Origin: Haplosporangium gracile
Taxonomy: Eukaryota; Mortierellomycota; Mortierellomycetes; Mortierellales; Mortierellaceae
Direction: 5' to 3'
DNA length: 59,618 nt
Assembly: GCA_015499985.1 (NCBI GenBank)
Contig: JAAAUF010000121.1
Coordinates: 1-59,618 of the forward strand
In this document: piece after piece, positions 1 through 11,647 of the stretch
Position numbering within the stretch: position 1 is the first letter of the stretch
Layout: each line of letters opens with the position of its first letter
The notes under the pieces: generated by a model
What the model was told of the DNA's origin: nothing
The model's input: the letters and a program-made list of their open reading frames with translations, nothing else
Databases searched by the model: none
Made by a program: the position numbers and the translations under genes

Positions 1-158
1 TTTTTTTGGTTTTGAAAGAAATGGTGGAGACGGGGAAGGAAATAAAAGGAGTGCATCCAGACTCCTGACACCATGCACCTGTGACCGTGCATGTGCACTG
101 TTAAACAGGCTTCCGATAAAATCAACTTTCATCACTCGGCCTGACCTCCGCCTGCTCC

Positions 159-1389
159 TCACAGACCATTGCATTGCGAACAGTACCTGACAGACTTCAA
201 GTACACCATCGTCAGGTTCGATCTGTTCGCGTTGAACTTCTTCTTGAGAACCCCAGCAGTTCTCCAAGTGATCTTCGCCGTGCAATTCTCCGTCGCGCAG
301 ATCCTATACGGGAAAGGCGAGTTGACTCGGAGCCTGTGGTTGACAAGGATGTTGTAGTCGCGGCGCTGGGAGTATGTGAAGAGCTTGAGATCGTTGGTGC
401 TGTCGACCCAGTGAGTGGGTTTGGCTCTCCCGCCGCCGTCAATGAACTAGGTGAGGGGAGTGGAGAGAAAGTGAGGAGAGTGTGCGGTTAAAGAATACTA
501 GTGAGTATAGGTTAGGGTGTGAAGGTTCTGGTTGGTGATAAGAAATCTGAGGAAGAAAGAGAATGAGTTGAAATGAAGGTGCTGAAGGAGGTACATAATT
601 TAATAGCGATGTGAAAGGCGGCGCTGAGCGCTGTTGATGATACGGATGGGCGAGATTCTGAGCTGACGATGTAGTCGATGGCGGCACTTAGGGTTGGCAA
701 ATACGTAAACGAGTGGGGCCACGGGACTGAGGATAATGTCAATGTCCAAGATTGGTGATAATGTGAATGGGTTGCGTCCATGGTCCAAAGTTGATAATCA
801 AAGGCGTCGGGGATGATGAAAACAGATAGTGATGGAAAGGTTGCAGAGGAGGGAAAGAAGGAAGAAAGAGATGCTTTACCTTGACGATGCCCTTGACCAC
901 TTCCGTCCCTGTGGGGAAGAGGATATCGACCTTATGCTTATACTCGGGTAAGCCCTTCTGCGGGTCGGCGGCATAGACAACGCAGACCGTGTACGCTAGT
1001 ACCATGTGCAAGCAAAATCAAGAAAAAAACGAACAAAGCGTCAGTTAACTCAAAAAAACAGTAAAGCAGCCTAAAAAAAGGCTTGAGAACCTACCGATAC
1101 CACTGACATTCTCGGGAAGTTGTCGAGTCGCTGGCTCGGTTGACCCGGTTGGAATTCCATCGTCCATGTCCTGCTCGAAATCCGAGTCATCGCCGTCGTC
1201 TCCTCCATTCTCTGCGCTCTCGCCCATGGCATCTTCGTCGATCTCCATGTCGACATCGGCGGTGCCTTCCTGCTGCTCAATCATATTGCTAGCGACAGAG
1301 GCTGATAGGTTGTGGTACCCTTGCAAATGCCTATCCAAACCCCCCGTGGTCTTGTAGACTTTCGGGCACCAAATGCACGAAAAGGTCAT
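159..1389 (-). CDS. C2H2 zinc-finger protein, four exons, function unknown
   Basis: Exons on the minus strand: 1389-1095, 995-880, 657-595 and 446-159; the reading frame stays open across all three GT-AG introns and gives about 253 residues. The first residues (MTFSCIWCPKVY, then H-x4-H near HLQGYH) form one C2H2 finger. A very acidic stretch follows (about residues 50-80, DEDAMGES to FEQDMDDG). Exons 2 and 4 look like folded protein: VCVVYAADPQKGLPEYKHKV, then THWVDSTNDLKLFTYSQRRD and a C-terminal pair of cysteines in RYCSQCNGL. Exon 3 (21 codons) is a proline- and serine-rich linker and is the least certain exon, since only one acceptor keeps the phase. One finger plus an acidic patch suggests a nucleic-acid-binding or chromatin protein, but I do not recognise the family. 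Start chosen because the finger begins immediately after it and upstream sequence is low complexity. Confidence 0.6.
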
Positions 1390-3407
1390 GGTGAAGGGAT
1401 GTTTGTTTTGATGAATAGGATATGTGTGATTGTGAAGGAGAAGGTGGATGAGGTTGGATAGATGGGTGTAATGATGTATGTGTAGGGGTGTGAATGGTGG
1501 GTGGGTGGATTGAGGCAAAGGGAAGGTGGAAGGAACAAAGGAAAGAGAAGAGGGAGGAGAAGAGAAAAAACGCGAGAGAAAGGAAAGCCAAAAGTTACGA
1601 TGCAACCGTCTATTTAAATGATTGCCACCAGAGTCAGTGAGACCGATAACAAGCGCGACCAGTTCATAAAAGAGATATGCTTTTCTAGCCTTGGAACCAT
1701 GTAACAAGCCTTGTAATTTGAGCTTTGTGGAAAGTGTGGATTTTGTCGATATAGTCTTTGTTTTCCGGGGGGAATTCAACCTTTTGTAATTTATCACACA
1801 GGGCAGCATTTGACATCTGCACTAAAGAAATACCACGAGGTACCCTCTCTTGCAGTACGGTAGGCAAGTCACCAAAGACGCGTCGAAAAATCCAAGCTCC
1901 GTGAGCTAATTGAACATCAGTACACGTCGTCGCTCTGTTCCCGTGTCTCTGAGGTCGCGCTCCTCCTGATTAATGTGAAACCAGTCCGAGGGGCAAAGCA
2001 ACTGCAGGAAAACATATCTTCGAGGTAAAAAGGTACCCAGATTTGCTTCCCTCTTCCTTGTTTCTCGCTTTTGCACTCTAACAGGTTCCCCTCCCCCTCT
2101 CTCTCACGTCCAAGCCAGTTGCTGACGATACTTATTGATTTGTGTAGAACTTGCCGCCCTCCTCTCCACTACTCCTCCCTTCTTTGCTACCCCTCTGGTC
2201 CCTTCTTTTTTTGCCCCCCTCTTCTCTCTTCTCTCTTACTCAAACTCCTCTCCCTTCTCCCTATAGTTTTCTCCTTTATTTTGTTTAACCGTATGTTAAT
2301 TTAGTCTCTAAGTGTCGGTATGCAGCAAGGGAAACAGAAAAATGTGACACGAGGAGGGTTCAGATCCATCTATCTACAAGCGAGAGCTGCAAATGACAGC
2401 CAAGACAAAACAGAACAAAGAGAGTTGAAGTAGGGATAAAGGACAAAGGACAGAGTGGGTTCAACGATCTCCTCTCATAATCAAGACGACCGCCACCAAC
2501 CACTTGCTTCTCGTTAATAATAGCATGAGATGGTGGTTTGGAATCGAATGTATGTGTGGGTCGATGACAGGGAGGACCGTGATGATTATGTGCTCTGAGG
2601 ATAGCACGTACACATCGAGGCCATGGAGACACAGACTGACGAAAGGGAAGTGAGGATCCTAGGTGCAGAATAGCCAGTGTGTCACACGTTCGACTACAAG
2701 AAGTGACGGAGGAGGAACAGAACGAGGAGAGAAATATCACACCACCGACCGAAAGAAACAAGATATAGCCCTTGTTTTTTTTATTCTTCTTTTGTGTCAG
2801 AATTAGCATTGTTCCCCCTTTTGTAATAAAGAAAACACAAAGAAATGCATCAAACAGTAGTTGAGGGCAATTGTTCCTGCACTGTTGTCAAGTCTTCTTG
2901 GTATTTTACTGTTTTTTACTGCCTCTTTCTTTTTCTTTTTCTTTCACTTCCCTTTTTGTCTCGTTACCCTCTTCCTAACATCGCTCCCACCCGTCCACTC
3001 TTTTCTTTAAACGGCATCCGATACGACCCATTCACTATTTATCCCCTCTACTGTAACTCCATCCTATCATCACTTTCGCATTGTTTCCTTTTTGACTCTG
3101 TCCACCTGCCAGCTTCAGCCTCTTCCCTCACTTTCTTTAACGACACCTTCCTTCGTTCTTGTCCTTCTTCTCGCTACACTCAACCCTTCCCACTTTCGCC
3201 TTGTACTCTACTTACCTCCAACACCAAATCCCGGTCCTCACCCTTCTCGAGTTCAAACACTAAGATCTATTCATTGACCGGAATACGCTAACACCAGGAG
3301 TAGTAACAGGCTTCAAACAGTTACCGACACCTTCCTGTTCTTCCATCCTTCCATCCTCCTCTTCCTTATCTCTCTCCCTTCCACACTCTCACTTTCGTTC
3401 CACTATA
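1390..3407. other. intergenic region, pyrimidine-rich toward the kinase gene
   Basis: This stretch holds the 5' flank of the zinc-finger gene on the left and the promoter and leader of the kinase on the right. From about 2070 to 3400 the plus strand is strongly CT-rich, as is usual for promoters in this window. The only protein-like segment is the short minus-strand fragment listed separately at 1685-1960. No RNA gene or repeat was seen. Confidence 0.5.
1685..1960 (-). pseudogene. isolated coding fragment, origin unknown
   Basis: About 90 codons are open on the minus strand, bounded by a TAA upstream. The translation has normal protein composition (LAHGAWIFRRVFGDLPTVLQ near the start, IHTFHKAQITRLVTWFQG before the stop) and stands out from the low-complexity ORFs around it. 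No ATG with good context precedes it, and no exon could be joined on either side. It may be the remnant of a gene or of a mobile element; the family is not recognised. Confidence 0.3.
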
Positions 3408-6400
3408 ATGCCCTCATCCACAGAATACCATTCATATTCACCAAGCTCTTCTTCATCCGTTACAATTATCGCTTCATCAGCACCCTCCTGCGTCTCAACC
3501 CACCTCCCCTCCAAACTAAAGTCCTTCTTCAAGTTTGGAGGCGTGAAACGATACAACACCAGCAGTAACGACATTTCGCATCCTCCAGCCTACCCAACTT
3601 CGGCCGGCAATAAAACTTCGGTAGGTCGAGTGCTTGCTATTTTCTTTTTTGCTTTGGGTGTGTGTCCGCCTGCACTCGACGTACAGCGGTGTAACTGAAA
3701 CACTAGCAGGTTATTTGAAGACGAACAATGAGACAGGAATATGAGGATCAGGAAGGAGATCAAGCCCAACAAATGTTAATGATCATGGTGCTTGTGCTTA
3801 TGTTTATGTGCGAGATAGCTCTTCTCCACAGCACGCAGCACACAGCTTTGAGTTTAAGGGATGCTGCATGTGAGTCGTGGCGAGAGAATTTTTTTTTTTT
3901 ACACTCAGACATACTCCTTGTCTTTCTCGTTCTGTGTCCTGAAGCGGGGTCCACTTCGATACCCACGGACCCCCTTTTCGCTCAATCCAATTGCCCTTGA
4001 TACGGAGGGATGGAGTGCCCTCATTTTTAAAGGGATCTCAAGGGAAGGGAACCGGGGCACCATCTTTTTCTTTCTTCATGCTGTATACACTTCCATACGC
4101 CCCCATACACCTCTTTTCTTGCTATCCTGTCCTTTGAGTCGTGGTCTCTTCGAGGCAAGAAAGGAAGGAAAGAAGTAACACAAAAAACCGTTGAAAAGAG
4201 GAAAAGAGTGGAGGGGAGGCCTTTTCTTTCTCTTATATCTCCTTGATATTTCATGACTTTTGCCGACACGATTCCATTCCCACACGTCCCTTCCACTTCT
4301 TTCACACCTGTCTTTTGTTGTGCCAACGACAGTTTATTTTTACCCATCTCTCTCTCACCTTCTTTTTCATTCACTTCACTCTCCATCCCATTCCGTTCTG
4401 ACGGGAATCAACTTTCCTCTCCACTCATTCTGCTAATCTGGCCCGTTCACCCCAAAACTGGCTCCTCTTTCACCAACCAACGACTACGCCGTTTATTTGA
4501 ATTCAGTCGTTTCTTTTGTGTCTTCGATTCCTTTTTCCACTTTCACAAACCTACAAATCCGCACCACCATACTATTTTCTTGCTTCCGCTATCACTCACA
4601 ATCACGCGGTTCACCTGGATATTAAAACACCCTGAAGAACTTTTATGCTAACATTACCCGACTCATTGGCGCCTTCGCAGTTCCTAAGAAGAGTAGCCTC
4701 AATCCCCAACAACAAATCCGCCATTCTCGCCGCAGAAGAATCACAGAGACACAAGGATAATACAGCTTCTTCGACCCATGGTCAGCAAGGCGTCGCCGCC
4801 GGCGGTGGCTACGACCCATCCTCGTCCGCTGCGAAATCCAACATCACCCTCAGTTCTACCATGACCTCCACATCCTCTGCCAGCACAGTCACGACAAAGT
4901 ATAGTACGAATGTGTCAAAACTGAGCGGGTTGCGACTCAATATACCTAAGAGCCCTAATGGATCTCCAGGATCAGGACCAGGTGAAGCATCACCATTGGA
5001 TCTGAGGCGCGTTGGGACTTTCCACAGGATGTATTCGTCTAATTCAATCAAGAAAAAGTCGGTTGAGGTGACGCCTAGTAGTTTTGTCAAGATCCGGCTC
5101 CTCGGAAAAGGCGATGTTGGCAAAGTGTACCTTGTTCGACAAAAGGATACCGAACGCTTCTATGCCATGAAAGGTACTTTTTGTCATACTTGCGGTGCTA
5201 CTGTGCTGTTTGTTGGAGAGCAATTGGATGAAAATGAGGGAACCATCATTGTCGTCATGCCATGTCATCAAAAGGCTCGGACTAGTGCTGTTCCTTCCTT
5301 GGCGCCTTGTCTAGTCCTTTTCTTTATTTTCCATCCCTCCCTTCCTATAATAACATCTCAGACTAATCATTCTTCTCTCCCCCCCTTTCCAATTCTCTCT
5401 CCCCACACATTTGTCTGCTGCACGGATCGCGATACCTTTTTCTTGCCGCCTTGCAGTGCTATCAAAGAAGGAGATGATCCGACGCAACAAAATCAAGCGT
5501 GCATTTGCAGAACAGGAGATCTTAGCCACATCCAACCATCCCTTCATCGTTACCCTCTACCACTCTTTCCAGTCTGAGGAGTATCTTTACCTTTGCATGG
5601 AGTACTGTATGGGCGGGGAGTTCTTTCGAGGTAAAAAAAAATAGAAACCCTGTTCATGATCATGCTTACCTATTACCACTAACCTCTTTAGACTTATATG
5701 GCTGAAAACTGACGAATTGTTTTTTTGTGCACATTTTGTACAGCACTGCAAATGCGGCCAGGGAAGCATTTGTCGGAGGAAGACGCAAAGTTCTATGCAG
5801 CAGAGGTTATCGTAGCACTGGAGTACCTGCATCTCATGGGATTTATCTACCGCGATCTCAAGCCGGAGAGTACGTTCCCTTAATTTCACCTATGTCATTT
5901 CGAGAAACGCCTCTGCTTCTTTGAGTTGTTTTTGAACGTTGGACGAAACCTTATTAACTTTCACCATCCCAAACTTGAACATGGATAGACATTTTGCTGC
6001 ACCAGACGGGACACATCATGCTCACGGACTTTGATCTCTCGAAACAGTCGTCTCCTGCAGGCGAACCCACCATCGTCAAGAACGCGTTACCCTTCATGCC
6101 CCCCGTTATTGATACAAAGTCGTGTATTGCCCATCTCCGGACAAACAGTTTTGTTGGTACTGAAGGTAATAGCAAGTGCTCATAGAATAAGTCGGACAGG
6201 GACTTTGACTGGAATGGGAGAGATAAGGGAAGCCTTGTTTTTTGAGTCACGGTAGCTAATTAATTAATCCTCCTTCTCTTTCTCAAACTATGGCTAATAG
6301 AATACATTGCGCCAGAGGTGATCAAGGGCCATGGCCACACATCTGCCGTCGACTGGTGGACACTCGGGATCCTGATCTACGAAATGCTCTTCTCTTCCAC

Positions 6401-7018
6401 ACCCTTTAAAGGCCGCGACCGCAACATAACCTTCTCCGCCATCCTCGAAAAAGAAGTCGTCTTCCCCACCCCCTCCGCCTCCTCCCCTTCCCCTTCCTCT
6501 TCCTCCACTCACCCCAACAACCCCAATCCCGTCTCGCCACAAAATATCACTCCCGCCTGCAAAGCCGTCATCCGTGAACTGCTCATCAAGGACGACCAAG
6601 TGAGGCTGGGGAGCAGGGCGGGTGCGAGCGATGTGAAACAACATGCATTTTTCAAAAACACCAATTGGGCCCTGTTGAGGCACCTCCCGCCGCCGATTAT
6701 CCCGCAGCAGAGTTTTGGGGCCGACGCTGTGAACTTTAGGAAGATGACGGAGAGTGTTAGTTTGGATATTGAGAGTGAGGAGTTGGTCCACCAGAAGGGG
6801 TATGGGGGTTATGGGGGTGGGCCAGGAAGCAAGAACCCCTTTGCAAAGTTTAGCTCAGGTAAGATTGGAATTGCTGTTTGTTCAAGAATACGGGGAGTTG
6901 TTTTTCGTCCACTGACTTGGTTAATTTAACCATGACTTACGGTTACTGACATGTATACTTTTTTTTGGTTTGTTTCTCATTAGTCACGCTCCTACACGAT
7001 GGCGACGACGACCTCTGA
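3408..7018 (+). CDS. FPK1: AGC-family Ser/Thr protein kinase, Fpk1/Nrc-2 type (flippase kinase)
   Basis: Exons: 3408-3620, 4681-5173, 5457-5630, 5744-5869, 5989-6165, 6301-6858 and 6984-7018, all in phase, giving 591 residues. The catalytic core shows a glycine loop (LLGKGDVGK, about residue 211), the VAIK-type lysine in FYAMK (about 235), YRDLKPEN (about 329) and DFDLSKQ (about 349). DFD in place of DFG, the long insert in the activation segment, and [10 protein letters not shown] in the N-terminal part are hallmarks of the Fpk1/Nrc-2/phototropin-like branch. Fungal members phosphorylate aminophospholipid flippases and affect polarity and sphingolipid homeostasis. Exon 1 is joined across an unusually long 1060-nt intron; the alternative is a start at 4645 ([16 protein letters not shown]) without exon 1. 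The core call is secure; the N-terminus is not. Confidence 0.85.
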
Positions 7019-7416
7019 GAAGGACATTTGTCCAACTCATGCCATACAACAAACACGGACTAGTTCAACAGCAGGCGGCAACCAAAAAGACTCGCATATT
7101 ATTTCCATTCACTATTCATCTTCGTACCTCATTTGTACCCAAACCCATTACACATATCCTAATTTCGATTCTTTGTACTTTTATTCTATGCTTTCACCCT
7201 CTTATTCATTGTTCCCTCAAACAAACATAATCACATAATCTAGAACCATGCTTGTGCCGGTATGTGTTCTTTGGTTTGTTTTTTTTTATATTTTATATTC
7301 TGTTCATATAACAAAGAAAGTATTCATATATAGCAAGAAAAAGAAAAGATTACAGGGCGAAAAGGTGATACAGAGTGTACAAGGAACAAAACAATTTAAA
7401 ACAGAGAAAAAAGACA
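7019..7416. other. convergent 3' intergenic region
   Basis: This region holds the 3' ends of the kinase gene (plus) and the PacC gene (minus). It is AT-rich with several A-tracts (7300-7410) that fit polyadenylation signals. No gene was seen. Confidence 0.5.
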
Positions 7417-10400
7417 TTATACATGCGCGGTCATCCGGTAACGTGCAGCGACAGCCTGGGCGGTCTTGGCATTATCCTCCTCAATGAATCGACGTTCTTC
7501 TTCTGAAAGATGGAAGGGAACGATCGAGGCCTGGTGAAGGTCCGAGATCGGGTAGAGCACAGGTGAGTCGTCGTCGTCGTCGTCCTCCTCCTCGTCGTCT
7601 TCTTCTCCGTCCTCCTTCTCATCCTTGTCAGAAGCGCTGGACAAATCAAATTCCTGCTGTCGTTGGTCTTGTTCCTGTTTTAATGGTTGCTGCGGCTGAT
7701 CCAGCTGAGGCTGTTGAGGTGGTTGACGTGGAGACACTGGTGATGTCAACACTGGAGACGTAGAAGTTCCATCCTTCAGAGCCGACCTCAGCTGGCTATA
7801 ATCCGACCCCTGTCGATAATGCAATGGCGATGGTTGTCGTGGCGCGGACCCTGCAGTCGAAGGCGCGCCTCTCCGTGGCAAGAGGGAAGACACCGTCCTA
7901 ATGGTTCCCTGTTGATGAACATGAACGCCGCTTCCACCAGGTCGAGGGTATCCTACCGATCCGTTCTTGGCAGCCTGTGCTGTCTGTGCCGCAAGCACTG
8001 TCTTGTACTGTGCAACCTTCTGGCGATGATCCACTATCAAAGCATCGATACTCTTGAGAAGTCCCAGAACCACTTCGGCGTGCTGCCGGCGGACTGGGTC
8101 GTCCATACAAAGAGATCGTGCCTTAGCTGCTTTCAATTGCCGCTCAATGTCTCCTTCTGCAGTAATGGGTCGTGTGGCCGCTGGTTTCAGGACAGGCTTA
8201 GTATCTCCGTCCAGACAAACCTGTGCGAGTTGGCGAGTCATAGCGTCGATTGGATTGAGAGCCTCCGGTGCAGCAAGAGTGGTCGTAGTGGCAGTAGCTG
8301 GAGGAGCGGCAGTGGTAGTGGGCTTGGCGGCATTGGCTGCGGCAGCGGCAGCAGCAGCAGCGGCAGTGCGAGCGCGTGCCTTAAGAAGATAGCTGCTAAA
8401 CCTCGATCCAGCCTGCTGAGTGGGAGATGTTGCCGCACTATCGCTCGGCTCAGTAGCCTCCTTACCATCTGCCTGCTCCAACGTGGGCGGATCTAGCTTC
8501 TGTTCCTCGTGTTCCTGTTCCTGTTCCTTTGTCTGGTCCTGACCAACGCTCGCAACACTAACCGAGAGCGCGTCATCCTGAGTAACCTCGATCTCGGGTA
8601 ATGGGTTCGTAGGTACCTCTGGCGCGGTCTCCAAAAGCGCCTCTACCTCCTCTGGGTCCAGCGGTTTCACCTTCTTGCCCTTCTTTTTGTTCTCCAGCGG
8701 TGGTAGGTTTGCATGCATCCTAATAAACACCATCTGGCCACCGCCGACGGATATCGGTTGACCCTTATTTTCTTGCGTCTGTGTACCCATGTCGGCGTAC
8801 CTTCGCGTGCCCTGAGACCCCAGTTGGGGTTCAATTGGCTCCTCCTTGGGCTCGATCTTGACAAGGTCCGGACTTTGCTGTAGTGCCGGTAGTGACACAT
8901 ACTGAGGGTTGGTGAAACGGTTGGGTTGGAGTGCCTGCTTCGGAATGGCATTCCGCATAACGCCTGGTGTCACTATTGGCGGAGTGATGTTCCATGGTAG
9001 ATCGGTCGTGCCGTAAGGAAGGTTCATGGTCGAAGTCGCAGTGAAATCAAAGGTGGGTGCGGCAGAGCTGTACATCGGATCCATCTGTGCAGTAGTAAAA
9101 GTGGTGCTACTGGTATCATAAGTTGCAAGACCGTTGAGGCCTGCGCTATAATCTCCGTCCATTGCGATGGGGGCCTGCTTTTGGTCGTACTCTGGGAACA
9201 GTGGGATGTCGTAGGTCTGGGGTTCGAATGTTTCTCCACTAAGATCCTCAAAAAGTGTTGAGCAATATTGGTTGAATTGGTTGAACTGATTCCAGTCATT
9301 GACGTCAGTGAGCGATGTCAATAGGCGATCCGGTGTCAATGGGTTCTCTTCCAAAATGGCCGATAGTGCGTCGAGGCGGCCCTTCATGTCTAAAATGGAG
9401 TTGATAATGTCAAAGGGAGTTGATTGTTAGGGTCAAGTAGAACACATTATAGCATCAATATATCATTCGTATCATCATCAGGCAAAATACCTTCGTTATA
9501 TGAGGGGTCGAATCGTTTCTTCTTTGCCTCGAGGGCAAAGGCACCAAGTGTATCTGTCAGGACTTCGTCGACACTATCGCGGGGTCGCTTGGTAGTTGAG
9601 GGCGAGGCCATGCTGTCATAGGAGTTGATTGAGGGGAAGGTACCATAGAAGGCGTCAGAGATATCGATGCTAGGCTGTCCAAAGGGTGCATTCATCAAGT
9701 CCAGTTCCAAGTCAGTCGCGCTTGGTGAGCTGAACAGGTCGGAGGTGGTCGAGTGTGATGGCGAAGCTAAAGGGTGTTGCCAAAGAACAAAGGAGTCACA
9801 ATTTGAGGTGAGTGATGAGCAATTTCCTATGCAAAAGACAGTGTTTGCAACGTGGCCAAAAAGGAGTCGTTCGTTAAAATACAAGAGAACATACAAAGAC
9901 CAGGGTTCCAAGATTCTAAAGTCTCGGCGGGAGAGAGGGGCATCGAGTAGGGAGAAATAGAAGAACCGGTGAGGGTAGAGACGACAGATGGGGAACGATC
10001 GAGGGGAGTGGGTGGGGTGAGTGGAAGTGCCGGGTCCTTGGCGGACTGTAGATGGGCTGAAGAAGACGAGGCGGATGTTGGAGCAGTTTTTGTGTCGTTT
10101 TTGGTGTCGGCATCAGAGTTATCATCGTCTGCAAGGGTATGATGGTTGTGGTTATCATGGGTCTTCTCGTGCTTCTTCAAGTCCTGTGGCCGTTTGAATC
10201 CTTTCTTGCAGTGCTATTCAAAATTAAGAAAGAGAGATGTGTTAGTTAGATCATGTCTATCATCGTCTCGACCAAAATTTGTTCACAGGATAGAGGTTAC
10301 GCAAGCGAGTCGTATTGTATAACATACCCTGCACTGGTGGGGTTTGGAGGCAACATGGACACGCAAGTGAGAAGTGATGTGGTCTCGTTTGGCGAAGGTC

Positions 10401-10582
10401 TGGACGGTGCACTTGTCCCAGTGGCATGTAAGGCAGAGGTTGTGGTGTGCTTTGCGCCCGACGTGGTCGTCTCTCAGATGCTGGTAAAGTGTTTCTGCGT
10501 CGTCAAAGTTTTTGTGGCATTGGTTCCACTGGCAGATGTACTCGTCTGAGAAAATGAACTCTTGCGGTGATGGGGTGTCCAT
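7417..10582 (-). CDS. pacC: PacC/Rim101 family pH-response transcription factor
   Basis: Exons on the minus strand: 10582-10328, 10213-9901, 9766-9491 and 9389-7417, in phase, 938 residues. Three zinc fingers lie at the N-terminus: C17-x4-C22...H35-x4-H40, C53-x4-C58...H72-x3-H76 and C84-x2-C87...H100-x3-H104. The family signatures [22 protein letters not shown] and [14 protein letters not shown] are all present. The third finger is split by intron 1, which supports the splice model. The rest is a long Ser/Pro/Gln-rich tail with an alanine tract, an acidic run (about residues 880-900) and LYPISDL nearby, which could be a Rim20/PalA-type YPx docking site. In other fungi PacC is cleaved at alkaline pH to give a DNA-binding activator; I could not identify the protease-signalling box. 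It shares a divergent promoter with the lipase gene at 11.6 kb. Confidence 0.9.
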
Positions 10583-11647
10583 CTTTGTTGTCGTTATTGT
10601 TAGGGAGAATGAAGGGGATCTTGTCGTTAGTGGTGGTTTGTGGTGGTTGGTGATGGTTGGTGGCGGTAGTGATGAGATGATGTTCGCTCGTGCTGGCGTA
10701 TAAGAAGAAGAAGAAAAAAAAAGAGGAGTGAGGAGAGGAGAGTGGGCGTTGAAAGTGATAAAAAGGCGAAGTGAGGTGAAGAGAAGTGGAAGGGTGGGCG
10801 GAAAAATGAATTATCGAACAAATCGACCCTGCTTTTGTGACTGGTGTGAATTTCTTGGCATAATTGCTATTCTTGGGTAAGTTGGTCGCTCATCTCTGGA
10901 GTGTCACCACTAACCAAAAAAAACCAGGAGAGACAAAGCGAGTGCCTTGTTGATAATGGAGCTATTCCTCCAAAGGGCTTGCCAAAGGGCCACGCTATTC
11001 CACTCATCCATTGAGCATGAACTCTTGTATAGGCATCCTCATTTAACCAGAAATAAGCGAAAGGGAAATCCTGTCTATGTACCACACGGTGGTGTGTGGG
11101 TGAAAGGCTGTGTTCATCCTGAGTATAATTGGGGTTGTGTGTGGGGGTTATTAAGAAACGGATAAAAAAGAGGTGTAGGTCATTCATTGTTCGTTGGGGC
11201 AACAATATAGCATAGGACTCTCACACTTGACAAAGGGAAAGAGGGAGGGGAGTACTAACAGCAGCAAGGTGCCAGCTGTGCTTGCACCTACGAATGTTGA
11301 TTCTTGTCGACTATTGTCACATGCGATCTGAGAACAGCTCCTCCCACAAACAGACAAGTCGCGTTTTTCTTCCTTGTGTTCGGTGTTCTGTCACACCTCC
11401 TTTTTTTCTTTGTGTCCTTTTCTTTCTCTTGCTCTTCTCTTCTTTCTTTCTCAAACCCACGTTCTCTCTATCCTCCACCGATCAGCTCACTCACTCACTC
11501 ATTCACACACCGCTGAATTACTTTTCATTGATTCACTCGTTCAACTCCACCTACACCTTCTCTCACCTTGCACATTCAACTCTTCACAATCGACCTTCAC
11601 TTCCTCCTTGCACTACTTCACATACGAAAAAACCTCTCTACAACAAA
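10583..11647. promoter_or_regulatory. divergent promoter between pacC and the patatin lipase gene
   Basis: About 1.06 kb separates two divergently transcribed starts. The lipase side is CT-rich (11390-11640), the usual leader composition here. A GCCAAG hexamer, the PacC target consensus GCCARG, lies on the minus strand at 10854-10859. No other gene was seen. Confidence 0.5.
10854..10859 (-). promoter_or_regulatory. candidate PacC binding site
   Basis: The hexamer GCCAAG matches the core GCCARG recognised by PacC. It lies about 270 bp upstream of the pacC start. A single hexamer can occur by chance, so this is weak evidence of autoregulation. Confidence 0.25.

Noticed and set aside
2845..3291. 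A 148-codon plus-strand ORF
   Set aside because: Leucine/serine-rich translation of CT-rich leader sequence; no family motif and no conserved start context.
7819..8496. A 225-codon plus-strand ORF (and others at 7563-7763, 8054-8392) opposite pacC
   Set aside because: It is antisense to the Gln/Ser/Ala-rich tail of PacC; the composition follows from that tail and there is no independent protein signature.
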